Source: Flavobacterium sp. (lineage in GTDB: Bacteria; Bacteroidota; Bacteroidia; Flavobacteriales; Flavobacteriaceae). From it: a DNA stretch of 64,000 nucleotides. The stretch lies in contig CP051546.1 of NCBI GenBank assembly GCA_012837155.1, positions 3,032,289 to 3,096,288 on the forward strand, written 5' to 3'. The notes beneath the pieces were generated by a model. It was not told the origin of the DNA. It was given only the letters and a program-made list of their open reading frames with translations, and did not search any database. The translations under genes were made by a program, and so were the position numbers. Shown in pieces: positions 9,397 through 18,737 of the stretch (position 1 is its first letter; the number at the start of each line of letters is the position of its first letter).

Positions 9397-9698
9397 CAAA
9401 TTAAAAATATGAATTACTTATTTTACTTACACAAATAATTTCTTCGTAGTCGAAATACATGAAAAATAGACAAAATACACATATTGAGCCACTATTTGTA
9501 ATCCTACCGAATCGTTTCAACCTCGTTAAATTCAGTTTTATTTCGATTTTTGCTGATACAAATCTATACACAGACAGCAGGCGGATTTCAAAAGTTAGTA
9601 TCGTTTTCCGTGTAAATAGGCAAAATCTACATTAACATACTGATAATCTACTCTCTAGGAAGTTTAGTTTAAAGCCTTTCAAGGGTTTAAAACCAACT

Positions 9699-11108
9699 TT
9701 AATTTTTCTGTTTTGTCAAATAATAAATAGGAATTCCTATTAACATAATCAAAACTCCCCAGCCGCAGGTGCTTGTTTTTGTAATCAACAAAGTGATAGA
9801 AATTATCAAGGAAATGATGATAAACAACATAGGAAGGAATGGATATCCAAAAGCTTTATAAGGTCTTTCTATTTCTGGCCTTTTTTTTCTTAGAATGAAA
9901 ATACCATAAATAGTAAGAATATAAAATATCAAAACAATAATTACCACAAAATCTAACAATGCGCCATATTTTCCGGTAAGACACAAAGTCGAAGCCCAAA
10001 TACACTGTGCCCACAAAGCCCAAGACGGAACACTCGCACTATTTAAACTGGCTGCCTTTTTGAAAAACACCCCATCTTTTGCCATCGTGTAATAAACTCT
10101 TGCCCCTGCCATGATTAATCCATTGTTACAGGCAAAAGTCGAAATCATAATCATCAAGGCAATGATTAACGTTCCAATACCTCCGAAAATAACCTGAGAT
10201 GCCACAACAGCCACCCGATCTGATTTTGCCGTCGCTATATCTTGCAAAGGAAGAACCGCAATATACATCACGTTTGCCATCGTATAAATAACCCCAACAA
10301 TCAAGGTTCCTAGAAAAAGGCTCAAACCAACGTTTCGTTTAGGATTTTTAATTTCTTCAGCAATAAAAGTAACCCCTTCCCAAGCGACACTCGAAAATTG
10401 AGAACCCACAAATGCTGCCACAAATGCTGATAATAGTGTTGTCCCACTAATTGGAAGCCAAGAACCTGTCGTGGTGTCGAGTGATTTCGAACCCCAAGCG
10501 TCAGCCCAATTAGCCTCCCAAACTTCGGCTTTGGCAGCTAAAATAAAACCAAAAATAATGAGCCCTAAAAGTGAGGAAATTTTAATAACCGTTAATACCG
10601 TCTGCAAAATTTTGCTGTTTTTTACGCCACGGCTGTTGATGTATGTAAGCAAAATAATGGTAATTATAGAAACAATTTGAGCCGCATTAAGTTTGAAAGC
10701 TCCCACTTCAAAAAGAATATTTTCATCACTCAAAGGAGCATAAATATAGGCAGCAAACTTAGAAAAAGCCACGCCAACCGCTGCAATTGTTCCTGTTTGT
10801 ATCACAGAAAAAAAACTCCAGCCGTACAAAAAACCAATCAATTTACCGTAAGCCTCCTTGATATACACGTATTGCCCTCCAGCTTTAGGAAACATCGCAC
10901 TCAACTCGCCATAACTAACGGCCGCAATAATGGTTAACAAAGCAGTAAGTATCCAAATAGAAATAAGCCAGCCCGCAGAACCCACTTGACGCACCATATC
11001 TGAACTTACAATAAATATCCCTGAACCTATCATCGAACCAACAACAAGCATTGTTCCATCTAGTAATCCGAGTTCTCTTTTAAAATGACCTTGATTGTCT
11101 TCTTTCAT
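9699..11108 (-). CDS. APC-superfamily amino acid permease
   Basis: A 469 aa inner-membrane protein with about 12 hydrophobic spans. It opens with the family motif GSMIGSGIFIVSSDMVRQVG (helix 1), followed by SYGELSAMFPKAGGQYVYIK and GVTFIAEEIKNPKRNVG. It should take up amino acids with protons or by exchange; the substrate cannot be read from the sequence. It is monocistronic, with wide gaps on both sides, and lies between the two ISAon1-type copies. Confidence 0.9.
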   Translation of the reverse strand: MKEDNQGHFKRELGLLDGTMLVVGSMIGSGIFIVSSDMVRQVGSAGWLISIWILTALLTIIAAVSYGELSAMFPKAGGQYVYIKEAYGKLIGFLYGWSFFSVIQTGTIAAVGVAFSKFAAYIYAPLSDENILFEVGAFKLNAAQIVSIITIILLTYINSRGVKNSKILQTVLTVIKISSLLGLIIFGFILAAKAEVWEANWADAWGSKSLDTTTGSWLPISGTTLLSAFVAAFVGSQFSSVAWEGVTFIAEEIKNPKRNVGLSLFLGTLIVGVIYTMANVMYIAVLPLQDIATAKSDRVAVVASQVIFGGIGTLIIALMIMISTFACNNGLIMAGARVYYTMAKDGVFFKKAASLNSASVPSWALWAQCIWASTLCLTGKYGALLDFVVIIVLIFYILTIYGIFILRKKRPEIERPYKAFGYPFLPMLFIIISLIISITLLITKTSTCGWGVLIMLIGIPIYYLTKQKN

Positions 11109-11353
11109 AATGTATAGGTTTTAGTTTTTGATATAAATGATAACTATGCTATAATATTGTATTGTAAAATCTGATAAAAACAATATAAAACTCTGATTAC
11201 AAATAACTTTTATTGTTATTCATCCGGCTGCCTTTATGCTGTTTGAACTCTAGACTAACTTATAGTAGGTTTAGTTGGATAAAGATATACTTTTTTTAGA
11301 AATAGAAAAATAGATTTACACACAATACTATTAGCACACTCGTCTCACAAAAC

Positions 11354-11382
11354 AAAAAAACTCCCAAGATGATTGAGAGTTT
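11354..11382 (-). terminator. Intrinsic terminator after the LysM/NlpC gene
   Basis: The minus strand forms AAACTCTCAA / TTGGGAGTTT (10-bp stem with one U-G pair, 5-base loop TCATC) followed by a T run. It begins 32 bases after the stop at 11414. The rest of the gap 11109-11413 shows nothing recognisable. Confidence 0.8.
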
Positions 11383-11413
11383 AATAAAATAAGTTTTTGG
11401 CAATCGCACTATT

Positions 11414-12862
11414 TTACAATACACGATTGACCTGCACTAAATTCTTTTCATAATAGGGTTCCTTAGTTGAAGAAATAATTACTCCTCCATGATTTGAAGA
11501 ATGAATAAATTTAATTTCTCCGTCAACAACCTCGACTACCATTCCCACGTGATTAATACGACGTCGCCCGTTCGTTCTAAAAAAAATTAAATCTCCTTTT
11601 TGAGCATTCTCCGTATCAACTTTCGACCCATAAGAAGCCATTTCTATTGACGACCTTGGCAACTGAATATCAAAAGCACCAAAAGTTGAACACATCAATC
11701 CAGAACAATCAAACCCTTCTTTTGTGGTTCCTCCAGAACGATACCGTGTACCAATATTTTCGGATGCCTTAAAAATCAATTGATCTATAAAAGCAGCATC
11801 GTGAGCTACATTCGAATCAGAATTTGAATTCTCCCCTACTGCCACTTCCTCTTTTGCAACAACAATTTCCTCAGCAGGAATTGTAGTTGCAACTGTTTTT
11901 GAACTTCGGATTTTTAGGACATAGCCAACAGGTAGTTTTTTTACAATCTTTGGGTTTTGCTCCTCTAATTCTTTTACAGAAATGCCGTATTGCTTCGCTA
12001 TCCCGTATTTGGTTTCTTTAGGCAAAACTTCGTGAGTCGCTTCGGTTTCGACTGCCACATTTTTGTTTGTCGGCTGAACTAAAACGGCAATATCTTGTGA
12101 TTGTTTCTTTCCGCTAGGTTCTTTTTCTGTTTTTGAGACTTGCTCTTTGGTTGCTAAAACCAAATTATTTTCCGCTTTTACAGGAATAATTATTTTTTGT
12201 CCCATTTTCAGGGCTTTGTCGCCTATTGATGGATTTGCATTTTTTAAATCGGTTACCGTGATTCCGTTTTGTTTGGCAATTGAATATAAAGTTTCTTTTG
12301 GCAAAACTTCATAGCCAATGCCATCGGTTTGCGTTTTAACATCCTCGTCTAATTTTGACGAAGCAACGGCTTTAGGCAAAATGTTTGTCTTTGAAATTTT
12401 ACTTGCCTTTTCAGTTGAGGCTTCGATACCTAAATTACCTTGCTCTTTTTGAGGAATTTTAATGATTTGCCCTTTTTTTAGCCCTTCGTTTTCTAACTCT
12501 GGATTCATTTTATATAGCTCTTCAACGCTAACATTGTAGCTCTTTGCAATACCATAAAGTGTTTCCTTAGCCAATACTTCGTGTGTGCTTTCAGGATGAT
12601 TTGTTATAATTTCGTAAGCTGAAGTTGGCGTTTTTTTAACTTTAGTTGGAATTAACAAAACCGAATGGTATTTTATTCCTTTCTTAGCTTTTGGATTTAG
12701 TTCGTAAATTACTTTTGGCTTTACATTGTATTGCTCTGCAATTTCGCTAATTGTTTCGCCCTTCGACACAGTATGTTTGGTGTACTTTTCTTGCGAAAAA
12801 ACACTCAGACCACTAAAAAAAACAAACAAAAATACATAACCCAAACACCTCATAAATCCCAT
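11414..12862 (-). CDS. Secreted LysM / NlpC-P60 peptidoglycan hydrolase
   Basis: A 482 aa protein with an N-terminal signal peptide (VFLFVFFSGLSVFSQ) and four LysM repeats at about residues 26-73, 92-137, 182-228 and 276-320, joined by lysine- and serine-rich linkers. The C-terminal NlpC/P60 domain has a catalytic Cys in GFDCSGLM, a His in INHVGMVVE and a third residue near FIHSS. The family cuts peptide stems (often D-Glu to DAP) in the periplasm, and LysM anchors it to glycan. The start is ATG 12862 (MGFMRCLGYVF). An ISAon1-type element now sits 58 bases upstream, between the gene and the promoter at 14278-14307. Confidence 0.92.
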   Translation of the reverse strand: MGFMRCLGYVFLFVFFSGLSVFSQEKYTKHTVSKGETISEIAEQYNVKPKVIYELNPKAKKGIKYHSVLLIPTKVKKTPTSAYEIITNHPESTHEVLAKETLYGIAKSYNVSVEELYKMNPELENEGLKKGQIIKIPQKEQGNLGIEASTEKASKISKTNILPKAVASSKLDEDVKTQTDGIGYEVLPKETLYSIAKQNGITVTDLKNANPSIGDKALKMGQKIIIPVKAENNLVLATKEQVSKTEKEPSGKKQSQDIAVLVQPTNKNVAVETEATHEVLPKETKYGIAKQYGISVKELEEQNPKIVKKLPVGYVLKIRSSKTVATTIPAEEIVVAKEEVAVGENSNSDSNVAHDAAFIDQLIFKASENIGTRYRSGGTTKEGFDCSGLMCSTFGAFDIQLPRSSIEMASYGSKVDTENAQKGDLIFFRTNGRRRINHVGMVVEVVDGEIKFIHSSNHGGVIISSTKEPYYEKNLVQVNRVL

Positions 12863-12924
12863 TTATATTTCACTATTTCCTATTCTTTTTCCAATTCTTT
12901 AAAACCACACTAAAATTTTTGGTT

Positions 12925-13734
12925 CTACTGGGTTTTGTGTGAAAAGCCATTTAAGTCTCCGTGAAAAAATAGGATAGCGGTTCTGAAATTTTGCTTATTT
13001 CTGTATCCACGTCCTATTCGTTTTAGTTCTTCAATTGCTCCGTTTATTCTTTCTGCTCTAGCATTATTAGAGCCTGTTACTATTGCATTTAATATTCCTT
13101 GAAAATGCCTGTCGAACATTTTTACTACTTCTACTATTTCTGGAATCTTACTATAAAGGGCACTTCGTCTCCAATTTGCTAGTATTAAAAAAGCATTTTC
13201 TTTGGTTTTCTGCCTAAATTGTATGTCTCTAAAATTCTCTTTTATTCTCCATGCTTTAGAGACCTCATAATTCACTTTGTCGATGGATTCAAATATAATT
13301 CGTTGTTTTTCAGTCATATTAGAGATGTCTTTTAACCAAATGTACTTTGTCTTTTTTAATTCTTCTACCTCACGAACTTCTCTTCTTCGGACTTTATCAA
13401 CGGCTTTGTTGAGATAGCCTACTAAATGAAAATTATCATGGCAATGAATCGCTTTTTCGAAGTGTGTTTTTGCTCCATATATAAAAGCATCCCACATATC
13501 TGTGCATATCGTTTTTACCTCATCACGCTGGTCTTTAGTGAGCTTGTTGCAAAGTTTGTCAACACTTTCTTTGGTTCTACCCTCAACAACATCTATAACT
13601 ACTCCTGTAGATTCCTCCGATAGAATACTAAAATAATCATGTCCTCTTGAGACTGATTTTTCATCAATACTCAAATAATAATATCTATCATCGGCACTTC
13701 TTTTACTCATTCCTCGTTCAACAAAATTGTGCAT
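12925..13734 (-). CDS. ISAon1-type transposase catalytic ORF (ORF B), copy 2
   Basis: This open 269 aa frame carries a DDE transposase of the ISL3-like/ISAon1 group: DEKSVSRGHDYFSIL, CTDMWDAFIYGAKTHF and NNARAERINGAIEELKRIGRGYRN. The first ATG is at 13734, but the same frame stays open upstream through an HTH stretch to the A8 run at the end of ORF A. The working protein is therefore probably a -1 frameshift fusion spanning 14147 to 12925. The stop lies inside the terminal repeat. Confidence 0.9.
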   Translation of the reverse strand: MHNFVERGMSKRSADDRYYYLSIDEKSVSRGHDYFSILSEESTGVVIDVVEGRTKESVDKLCNKLTKDQRDEVKTICTDMWDAFIYGAKTHFEKAIHCHDNFHLVGYLNKAVDKVRRREVREVEELKKTKYIWLKDISNMTEKQRIIFESIDKVNYEVSKAWRIKENFRDIQFRQKTKENAFLILANWRRSALYSKIPEIVEVVKMFDRHFQGILNAIVTGSNNARAERINGAIEELKRIGRGYRNKQNFRTAILFFHGDLNGFSHKTQ

Positions 13735-13811
13735 TACTCTATGTACTTGATCAAAACTTAAGCCTAATAATCTCGCCGTTTTACTCTGACTTTTAGTGCA
13801 TTGTAATGTGT

Positions 13812-14147
13812 CTAAAGTTTTTTTTCAAGTAACCAAGTCATCCGCTCATAAGGTTCTGCCCAAGGAACATCGATGGTTTTTACTTTGTTATTGCTGTCTT
13901 TGTATCTTGGCAAATTACAATAAATAAATGTCTTGTATTGCCATAAATCTAAATGTCGCCATTTACGTTCCGCTCTATCATCATAAAGGTCATATTCTAA
14001 ATCGCCTATTTTATATTTTTTTGGCTCATAATAAAGATAAACATGCACTTCTAGCTTTTCTTCGCTTATATCTAACTTAGATAACTTCCAACCATCTTGG
14101 ATGGGTAAAATAATTTTCTCTAGTATTGTTCTGATGTCGTATTCCAT
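13812..14147 (-). CDS. ISAon1-type transposase N-terminal region protein (ORF A), copy 2
   Basis: This 111 aa ORF is identical to copy 1 (8984-9319). It ends at a GAAAAAAAACTTTAG slippery site. The part after the slip reads into a helix-turn-helix that precedes the catalytic domain. Confidence 0.88.
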   Translation of the reverse strand: MEYDIRTILEKIILPIQDGWKLSKLDISEEKLEVHVYLYYEPKKYKIGDLEYDLYDDRAERKWRHLDLWQYKTFIYCNLPRYKDSNNKVKTIDVPWAEPYERMTWLLEKKL

Positions 14148-14277
14148 TTTGTAAATTTACAACTTTCACAAAATATCCAGTAGAACCAAATTTTTAGATT
14201 ATTCAAAAAATTAAAAATTTGTATCCCTTTAACGTCAAAATACCTCGAAAAGGTATTGACTAAATGCGAATTTAACA

Positions 14278-14307
14278 CAAAAATACAAATGTCCTATTTT
14301 TTAACAA
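14278..14307 (-). promoter_or_regulatory. Displaced promoter of the LysM/NlpC gene
   Basis: The minus strand has TTG (14305-14307), 19 bases, then TATTTTTG (14278-14285), a full match to the Bacteroidota consensus. Without IS copy 2 the leader to the ATG at 12862 would be about 135 bases. With it the promoter is separated by 1.27 kb. Confidence 0.65.
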
Positions 14308-14400
14308 GCCTTTATCTTCAATTTAACAAATTTGAAAATAAAAAAATGTCCTGCAAAACGAGGGTACTGAAAAAGTCTTTTTTCGAATAAATTGATAAAT

Positions 14401-14438
14401 AAAAGGAGTAGAAAGCTTAGGATTTCTACTCCTTTTTT
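14401..14438 (+). terminator. Terminator-like hairpin in front of the IS1182 transposase
   Basis: AAAAGGAGTAGAAA (14401-14414) pairs with TTTCTACTCCTTTT after an 8-base loop and continues as a T run. It lies inside the element, 33 bases before the transposase start. It would stop outside transcripts from entering the gene, so the transposase promoter must lie after it or read through it. Confidence 0.75.
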
Positions 14439-14471
14439 GGTATATTTAGCTGTAATTATAAGGTTTTTTAC

Positions 14472-15921
14472 ATGTTAGTACAGCAACAAACAATACAGTT
14501 CAGCGAGCATTCCTCTTTATATGATTTAATTATTCCAAGGAATAATCTTTTGAGAAAAATTAACGATTTGATAGACTTTTCATTTATCTACGATGAGTTG
14601 TTAAATAAATACTGCACCAATAATGGACGTATGGCAGAAAGTCCCGTTCGTATGTTCAAGTATTTGCTTCTTAAAACAATTTACACCGTTTCCGATGTTG
14701 ATGTAGTGGAACGTTCGCGTTACGATATGTCCTTTAAATATTTTTTGGATATGAATCCAGAAGACGATGTTATTAATCCGAGTTCGTTGACCAAATTCAG
14801 AAAACTACGTTTGAAAGACACCGACTTGTTAAATCTGTTGATAAACAAAACGGTAACCATAGCTATTGAAAAAGGCATCATCCGTTCTAAGTCTATTATT
14901 GTTGATGCCACTACATACTTTATCAAGATCTAATCCGTTTTTAGCCATCGATGTATTGAGAGAACGCTCCAAGTTACTTCGAAAAACAGTATACACCTTT
15001 GACGACCAATTCAAAGAACGTATGCCCAAAAAAAATACCGACAATGATTTAGAAAAGGAGCTGGCTTATTGCAAAGAGTTAGAAAAACGCATAGAAAATG
15101 AGCCGTCTATAAGTTCAATACCCGCTGTGAAGGAAAAATTAAATCTGCTAAAAGAATCCGTAGAAGACACTCAAGAAAATTTAACCCTATCCAAAGATAC
15201 CGATGCAAAAATAGGTCATAAATCTGCCGAGAGTTCCTTTTTTGGCTACAAGACCTCATTTGGCTATGACTGAAGAGCGCATCATTACCGCGGCTGTAGT
15301 TACATCTGGAGAAAAAGGCGATGGTCCAGAATTACCTAAACTTTTAGAAATCAGTCAAGAAAACGGAGTTGATGTAGATACCATTATTGGCGATGCGGCT
15401 TATTCTGGAAAAGAGAATCTTAAAATTACAACTGAACAAAACATAAAAATAGTAGCGCGTCTAAATCCATCTATAACCCAAGGCTTTAGGAAAGATGAAG
15501 ATAAATTTGATTACAATAAAGATGCCGATAGGTTTGTTTGCCCAGCAGGGCATTTAGCAATACGAAAAGCGCGCCAAGGCACTAAAGATGTCGGGGTAAA
15601 TCAAGTAGATACTTACTATTTTGATGTCGAAAAATGCAAGCATTGCCCTTTAAAGGAAGGTTGTTATAAAGATGGAGCCAAGACAAAACGTATTCGGTAT
15701 CCATAAAATCAGAATTGCATCAAGACCAAATGGCTTTTCAAGAAACAGAATATTACAAAGAAAAAGCAAAACATCGATACAAGATAGAAGCTAAAAATAG
15801 CGAGTTAAAAAATATACACGGTTATGATAGAGCAATATCATACGGTATTACCAATATGCAAATGCAAGGTGCAATAGCAATTTTTACAGTCAACTTAAAA
15901 AGAATACTCAAATTAATGTAG
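14472..15921 (+). pseudogene. IS1182-family transposase, three single-base indels
   Basis: The fragments join into one 482 aa protein if three indels are undone: an extra base near 14912 (GCCACTACATAC), an extra T near 15252 (AAGACCTCATTT) and a missing A near 15685 (ACAAAACG). The N-terminal part SPVRMFKYLLLKTIYTVSD and the later IIGDAAYSGKEN, cysteine-rich FVCPAGHL..CKHCPLKEGCY and YKIEAKNSELK are typical of IS1182/IS1380-like DDE transposases. The repaired length is divisible by three, so the copy is probably intact in the real genome. Confidence 0.8.
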
Positions 15922-16013
15922 AAAATGTAATCTACACGTGCATTTTACCAAATGAACCTGTATAAGTCAAAAACAGACACATACAATCAACAATAAAAAA
16001 CAGTTACAAAAAT

Positions 16014-16061
16014 AAAACCGCTTATAACGGATGCTTAAAATCCTGTTATAAGCGGTTTTTT
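16014..16061 (+). terminator. Intrinsic terminator after the IS1182 transposase
   Basis: AAAACCGCTTATAAC (16014-16028) pairs with GTTATAAGCGGTTTT (16044-16058), a perfect 15-bp stem followed by Ts. It lies 92 bases after the transposase stop and inside the element. Confidence 0.85.
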
Positions 16062-16113
16062 AATATCTAAAAAAGAACGTTGATCAAAATAAGTGATGTT
16101 TTTCAGTACCCTC

Positions 16114-16128
16114 GCAAAACAGGACACT
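16114..16128 (-). terminator. Remaining half of the aconitase terminator, split by IS1182
   Basis: Joined without the IS, the minus strand reads TGTCCTGTTTTGCAGGACA followed by TTTTTTA, a 7-bp stem with a short loop and a T run. It begins just past the aconitase stop at 16152. Only the first arm remains here; the second arm and T run now lie at 14341-14352. Confidence 0.75.
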
Positions 16129-16151
16129 TTATAAAATTTGAGAATTCTAAA

Positions 16152-18415
16152 TTATGCTTTTCCAGCAGCAATTAAATTCAATGCTGAGCCAGCAACAAAC
16201 CAACCTATTTGCCCCTCGTTATACGTATGATTGGCTAGAATGATGTCTTTAGTTCCATCAGCATGAACAAATTCTAACTTTAATGGTTTTGCTGGAGCAA
16301 AATCGACTAAATCAATAAAGTTAATTGTATCATCTTCTTGAATTTTATCATAATCCGCTTCGTTGGCAAAAGTCAATCCAAGCATTCCTTGTTTTTTAAG
16401 ATTTGTTTCATGAATACGAGCAAATGATTTTACCAAAACCGCTTTTACCCCAAGGAAACGAGGTTCCATTGCAGCATGTTCACGAGAAGACCCTTCGCCG
16501 TAGTTATGATCCCCTACAACAACCGAAGGAATTCCAGCCGCTTTATACGCTCGTGCCACGGCAGGAACCGTATCATAAGCACCAGTTAATTGATTTTTTA
16601 CCGAGTTTGTTTTTTGATTGAATGCATTGATAGCACCAATTAACATATTGTTTGAAATATTATCCAAGTGACCACGGAAACGCAACCAAGGTCCCGCCAT
16701 TGAAATATGGTCTGTAGTACATTTTCCGAAAGCTTTAATTAATAATTTGGCTCCCATAATATTTTTTTCGTCCCAAGCATCGAAAGGAGCTAGCAATTGC
16801 AATCTATCCGAAGTTTCACTTACTGCAATTTTAACTCCTGAACCGTCTTCTGCTGGTGCTTGAAAACCATTGTCAACAACGTCAAATCCTCTTTTTGGCA
16901 ATTCATCACCACAAGGAGCCTCTAATTTTACAGCTTCTCCATTATCATTCAATAAAGTATCTGTTAGCGGATTAAAATCTAATCTTCCTGCGATAGCTAA
17001 AGCAGCTACCATTTCTGGCGAAGTGACAAAAGCATGTGTGTTTGGATTACCGTCGGCTCTTTTTGAAAAGTTACGATTAAACGAATGCACAATGGTATTT
17101 TTTTCTCCTTTATCAGCTCCATCTCTGTCCCATTGTCCAATACATGGTCCGCAAGCATTAGTAAATACTTTAGTTCCCATTTTCTCGAAAGTGGCAATAA
17201 TTCCATCTCTTTCGATAGTGTAACGAATTTGCTCAGAACCAGGATTGATACCGAATTCTGCTTTTGGAGAAATACCGTGAGCAACCGCTTGTTCGACAAT
17301 AGAGGCCGCACGGGACATATCTTCGTAAGAAGAGTTTGTACACGAACCAATTAATCCCCACTCCACCTTGATTGGCCATCCATTTGCTTCTGCTTCCTCT
17401 TTCATTTTAGAAACTGGAGTTCCTCTATCTGGTGTAAAAGGCCCATTAATATAAGGCTCTAATTCTGATAAATTTATTTCGATTACTTGGTCAAAGTATT
17501 GCTCTGGATTTGCATAAACTTCTGCATCGCCAGTCAAATAACTTGCCACGGCATCTGCAGCATCTACTACATCTTGACGACCCGTAGCCGCTAAATATCT
17601 TCGCATTGAATCATCATAACCAAATGTAGATGTAGTAGCACCAATTTCGGCACCCATATTACAAATTGTTCCTTTCCTGTACAAGACATATTCAGCGCTC
17701 CTTCGCCAAAATATTCGACAATAGCTCCTGTTCCACCTTTTACGGTAAGAATATCAGCCACTCTTAGAATAACATCTTTTGGTGCTGTCCAACTAGATAG
17801 TTTCCCTGTCAATTTTACTCCAATTAATTTTGGAAATTTCAATTCCCAAGACATTCCAGACATTACATCGACAGCATCAGCGCCGCCAACTCCAATAGCC
17901 AACATCCCCAATCCTCCTGCATTAACGGTGTGCGAATCAGTCCCTATCATCATTCCTCCAGGGAAAGCATAGTTTTCTAAAACGATTTGATGAATAATTC
18001 CTGAACCTGGTTTCCAGAATCCAATCCCATATTTATTAGAAACTGACGAAAGAAAATCGAAAACTTCGCTTGATTGTGTTTTTGCGAAAGCTAAATCTTT
18101 TTCAGCCCCTACTTTGGCTTGAATTAGGTGATCACAATGAACAGTTGTTGGAACTGCAACGGTTTTTTTTCCGGCATGCATAAATTGCAATAATGCCATT
18201 TGAGCGGTAGCATCTTGACAAGCTACTCTGTCTGGGGCAAAGTCTACATAATCAACACCTCTTGTAAAAGTATGGGTAGGATTTCCTTCCCAAAGGTGAT
18301 TATACAAAATTTTCTCGGTCAATGTAAGCGGACGCCCCACTAATTCGCGTGCTTTATCCACACGAGTTGTCATATTTGCGTACACTTTTTTAATCATTTC
18401 AATGTCAAAAGCCAT
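16152..18415 (-). CDS. acn: Aconitate hydratase (one frameshift)
   Basis: This is the TCA-cycle enzyme that interconverts citrate and isocitrate with a 4Fe-4S cluster. The N-terminal part ([40 protein letters not shown]) and the C-terminal part ([43 protein letters not shown]) contain the cluster cysteines and the swivel-domain active site. Frame is lost near 17670, where ACAGGAAAGG is one A short of ACAGGAAAAGG; repaired, the protein is 754 aa, the mitochondrial-type length. The break is probably a sequence error in a core gene. The gene is monocistronic with its own promoter, and its terminator is hit by IS1182. Confidence 0.92.
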
Positions 18416-18502
18416 AGTATTTTGGATTTATTTGATAATTTCTTGTCAATTTTTTTTGATGCAATTCATGTCATTAAAGCAAACAACCGTTTTATTGCGG
18501 TG

Positions 18503-18510
18503 CAAATTTA
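18503..18510 (-). promoter_or_regulatory. Probable -7 box of the aconitase gene
   Basis: The minus strand reads TAAATTTG (TAnnTTTG), 88 bases before the aconitase ATG. No TTG is seen at the -33 position. The rest of the 18416-18737 gap shows nothing recognisable. Confidence 0.45.
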
Positions 18511-18737
18511 AGAATTAATGATGAGAATTAAAAAAATTAGTGGTCGTTGCTGTTTGAAAAAACATTATTGCAGATTAAAGAAATAACGGGTATTTCCTTG
18601 CGAAATCTTTAAAAAACAATTGCTTCCATGCACTATCAATAACACTTAATCATTTTTTTACACAAAGTCTAAATTTGTTTCTGAAATAAAATGCCTTTTT
18701 AAGCAAAAACCCTTTCTGAATGAATATTAAAAACCAA

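Larger units (their letters stand above)
12921..14187 (-). mobile_element. ISAon1-type insertion sequence, copy 2 (intact)
   Basis: The element is 1267 bp with GGTTCTACTGG terminal inverted repeats and an 8-bp target duplication AAATTTTT (12913-12920 and 14188-14195). It has the same orientation as copy 1, and both transposase ORFs are open. It is inserted in the leader of the LysM/NlpC gene. Confidence 0.95.
14360..16113 (+). mobile_element. IS1182-type insertion sequence inside the aconitase terminator
   Basis: The element is 1754 bp, bounded by inverted repeats GAGGGTACTGAAAAA (14360-14374) and TTTTTCAGTACCCTC (16099-16113). The 7-bp target duplication is GCAAAAC (14353-14359 and 16114-16120). 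The empty site reads TGTCCTGCAAAACAGGACA, the loop of a hairpin that would be the aconitase terminator. The element holds one transposase gene with terminator hairpins on both sides. Confidence 0.93.
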
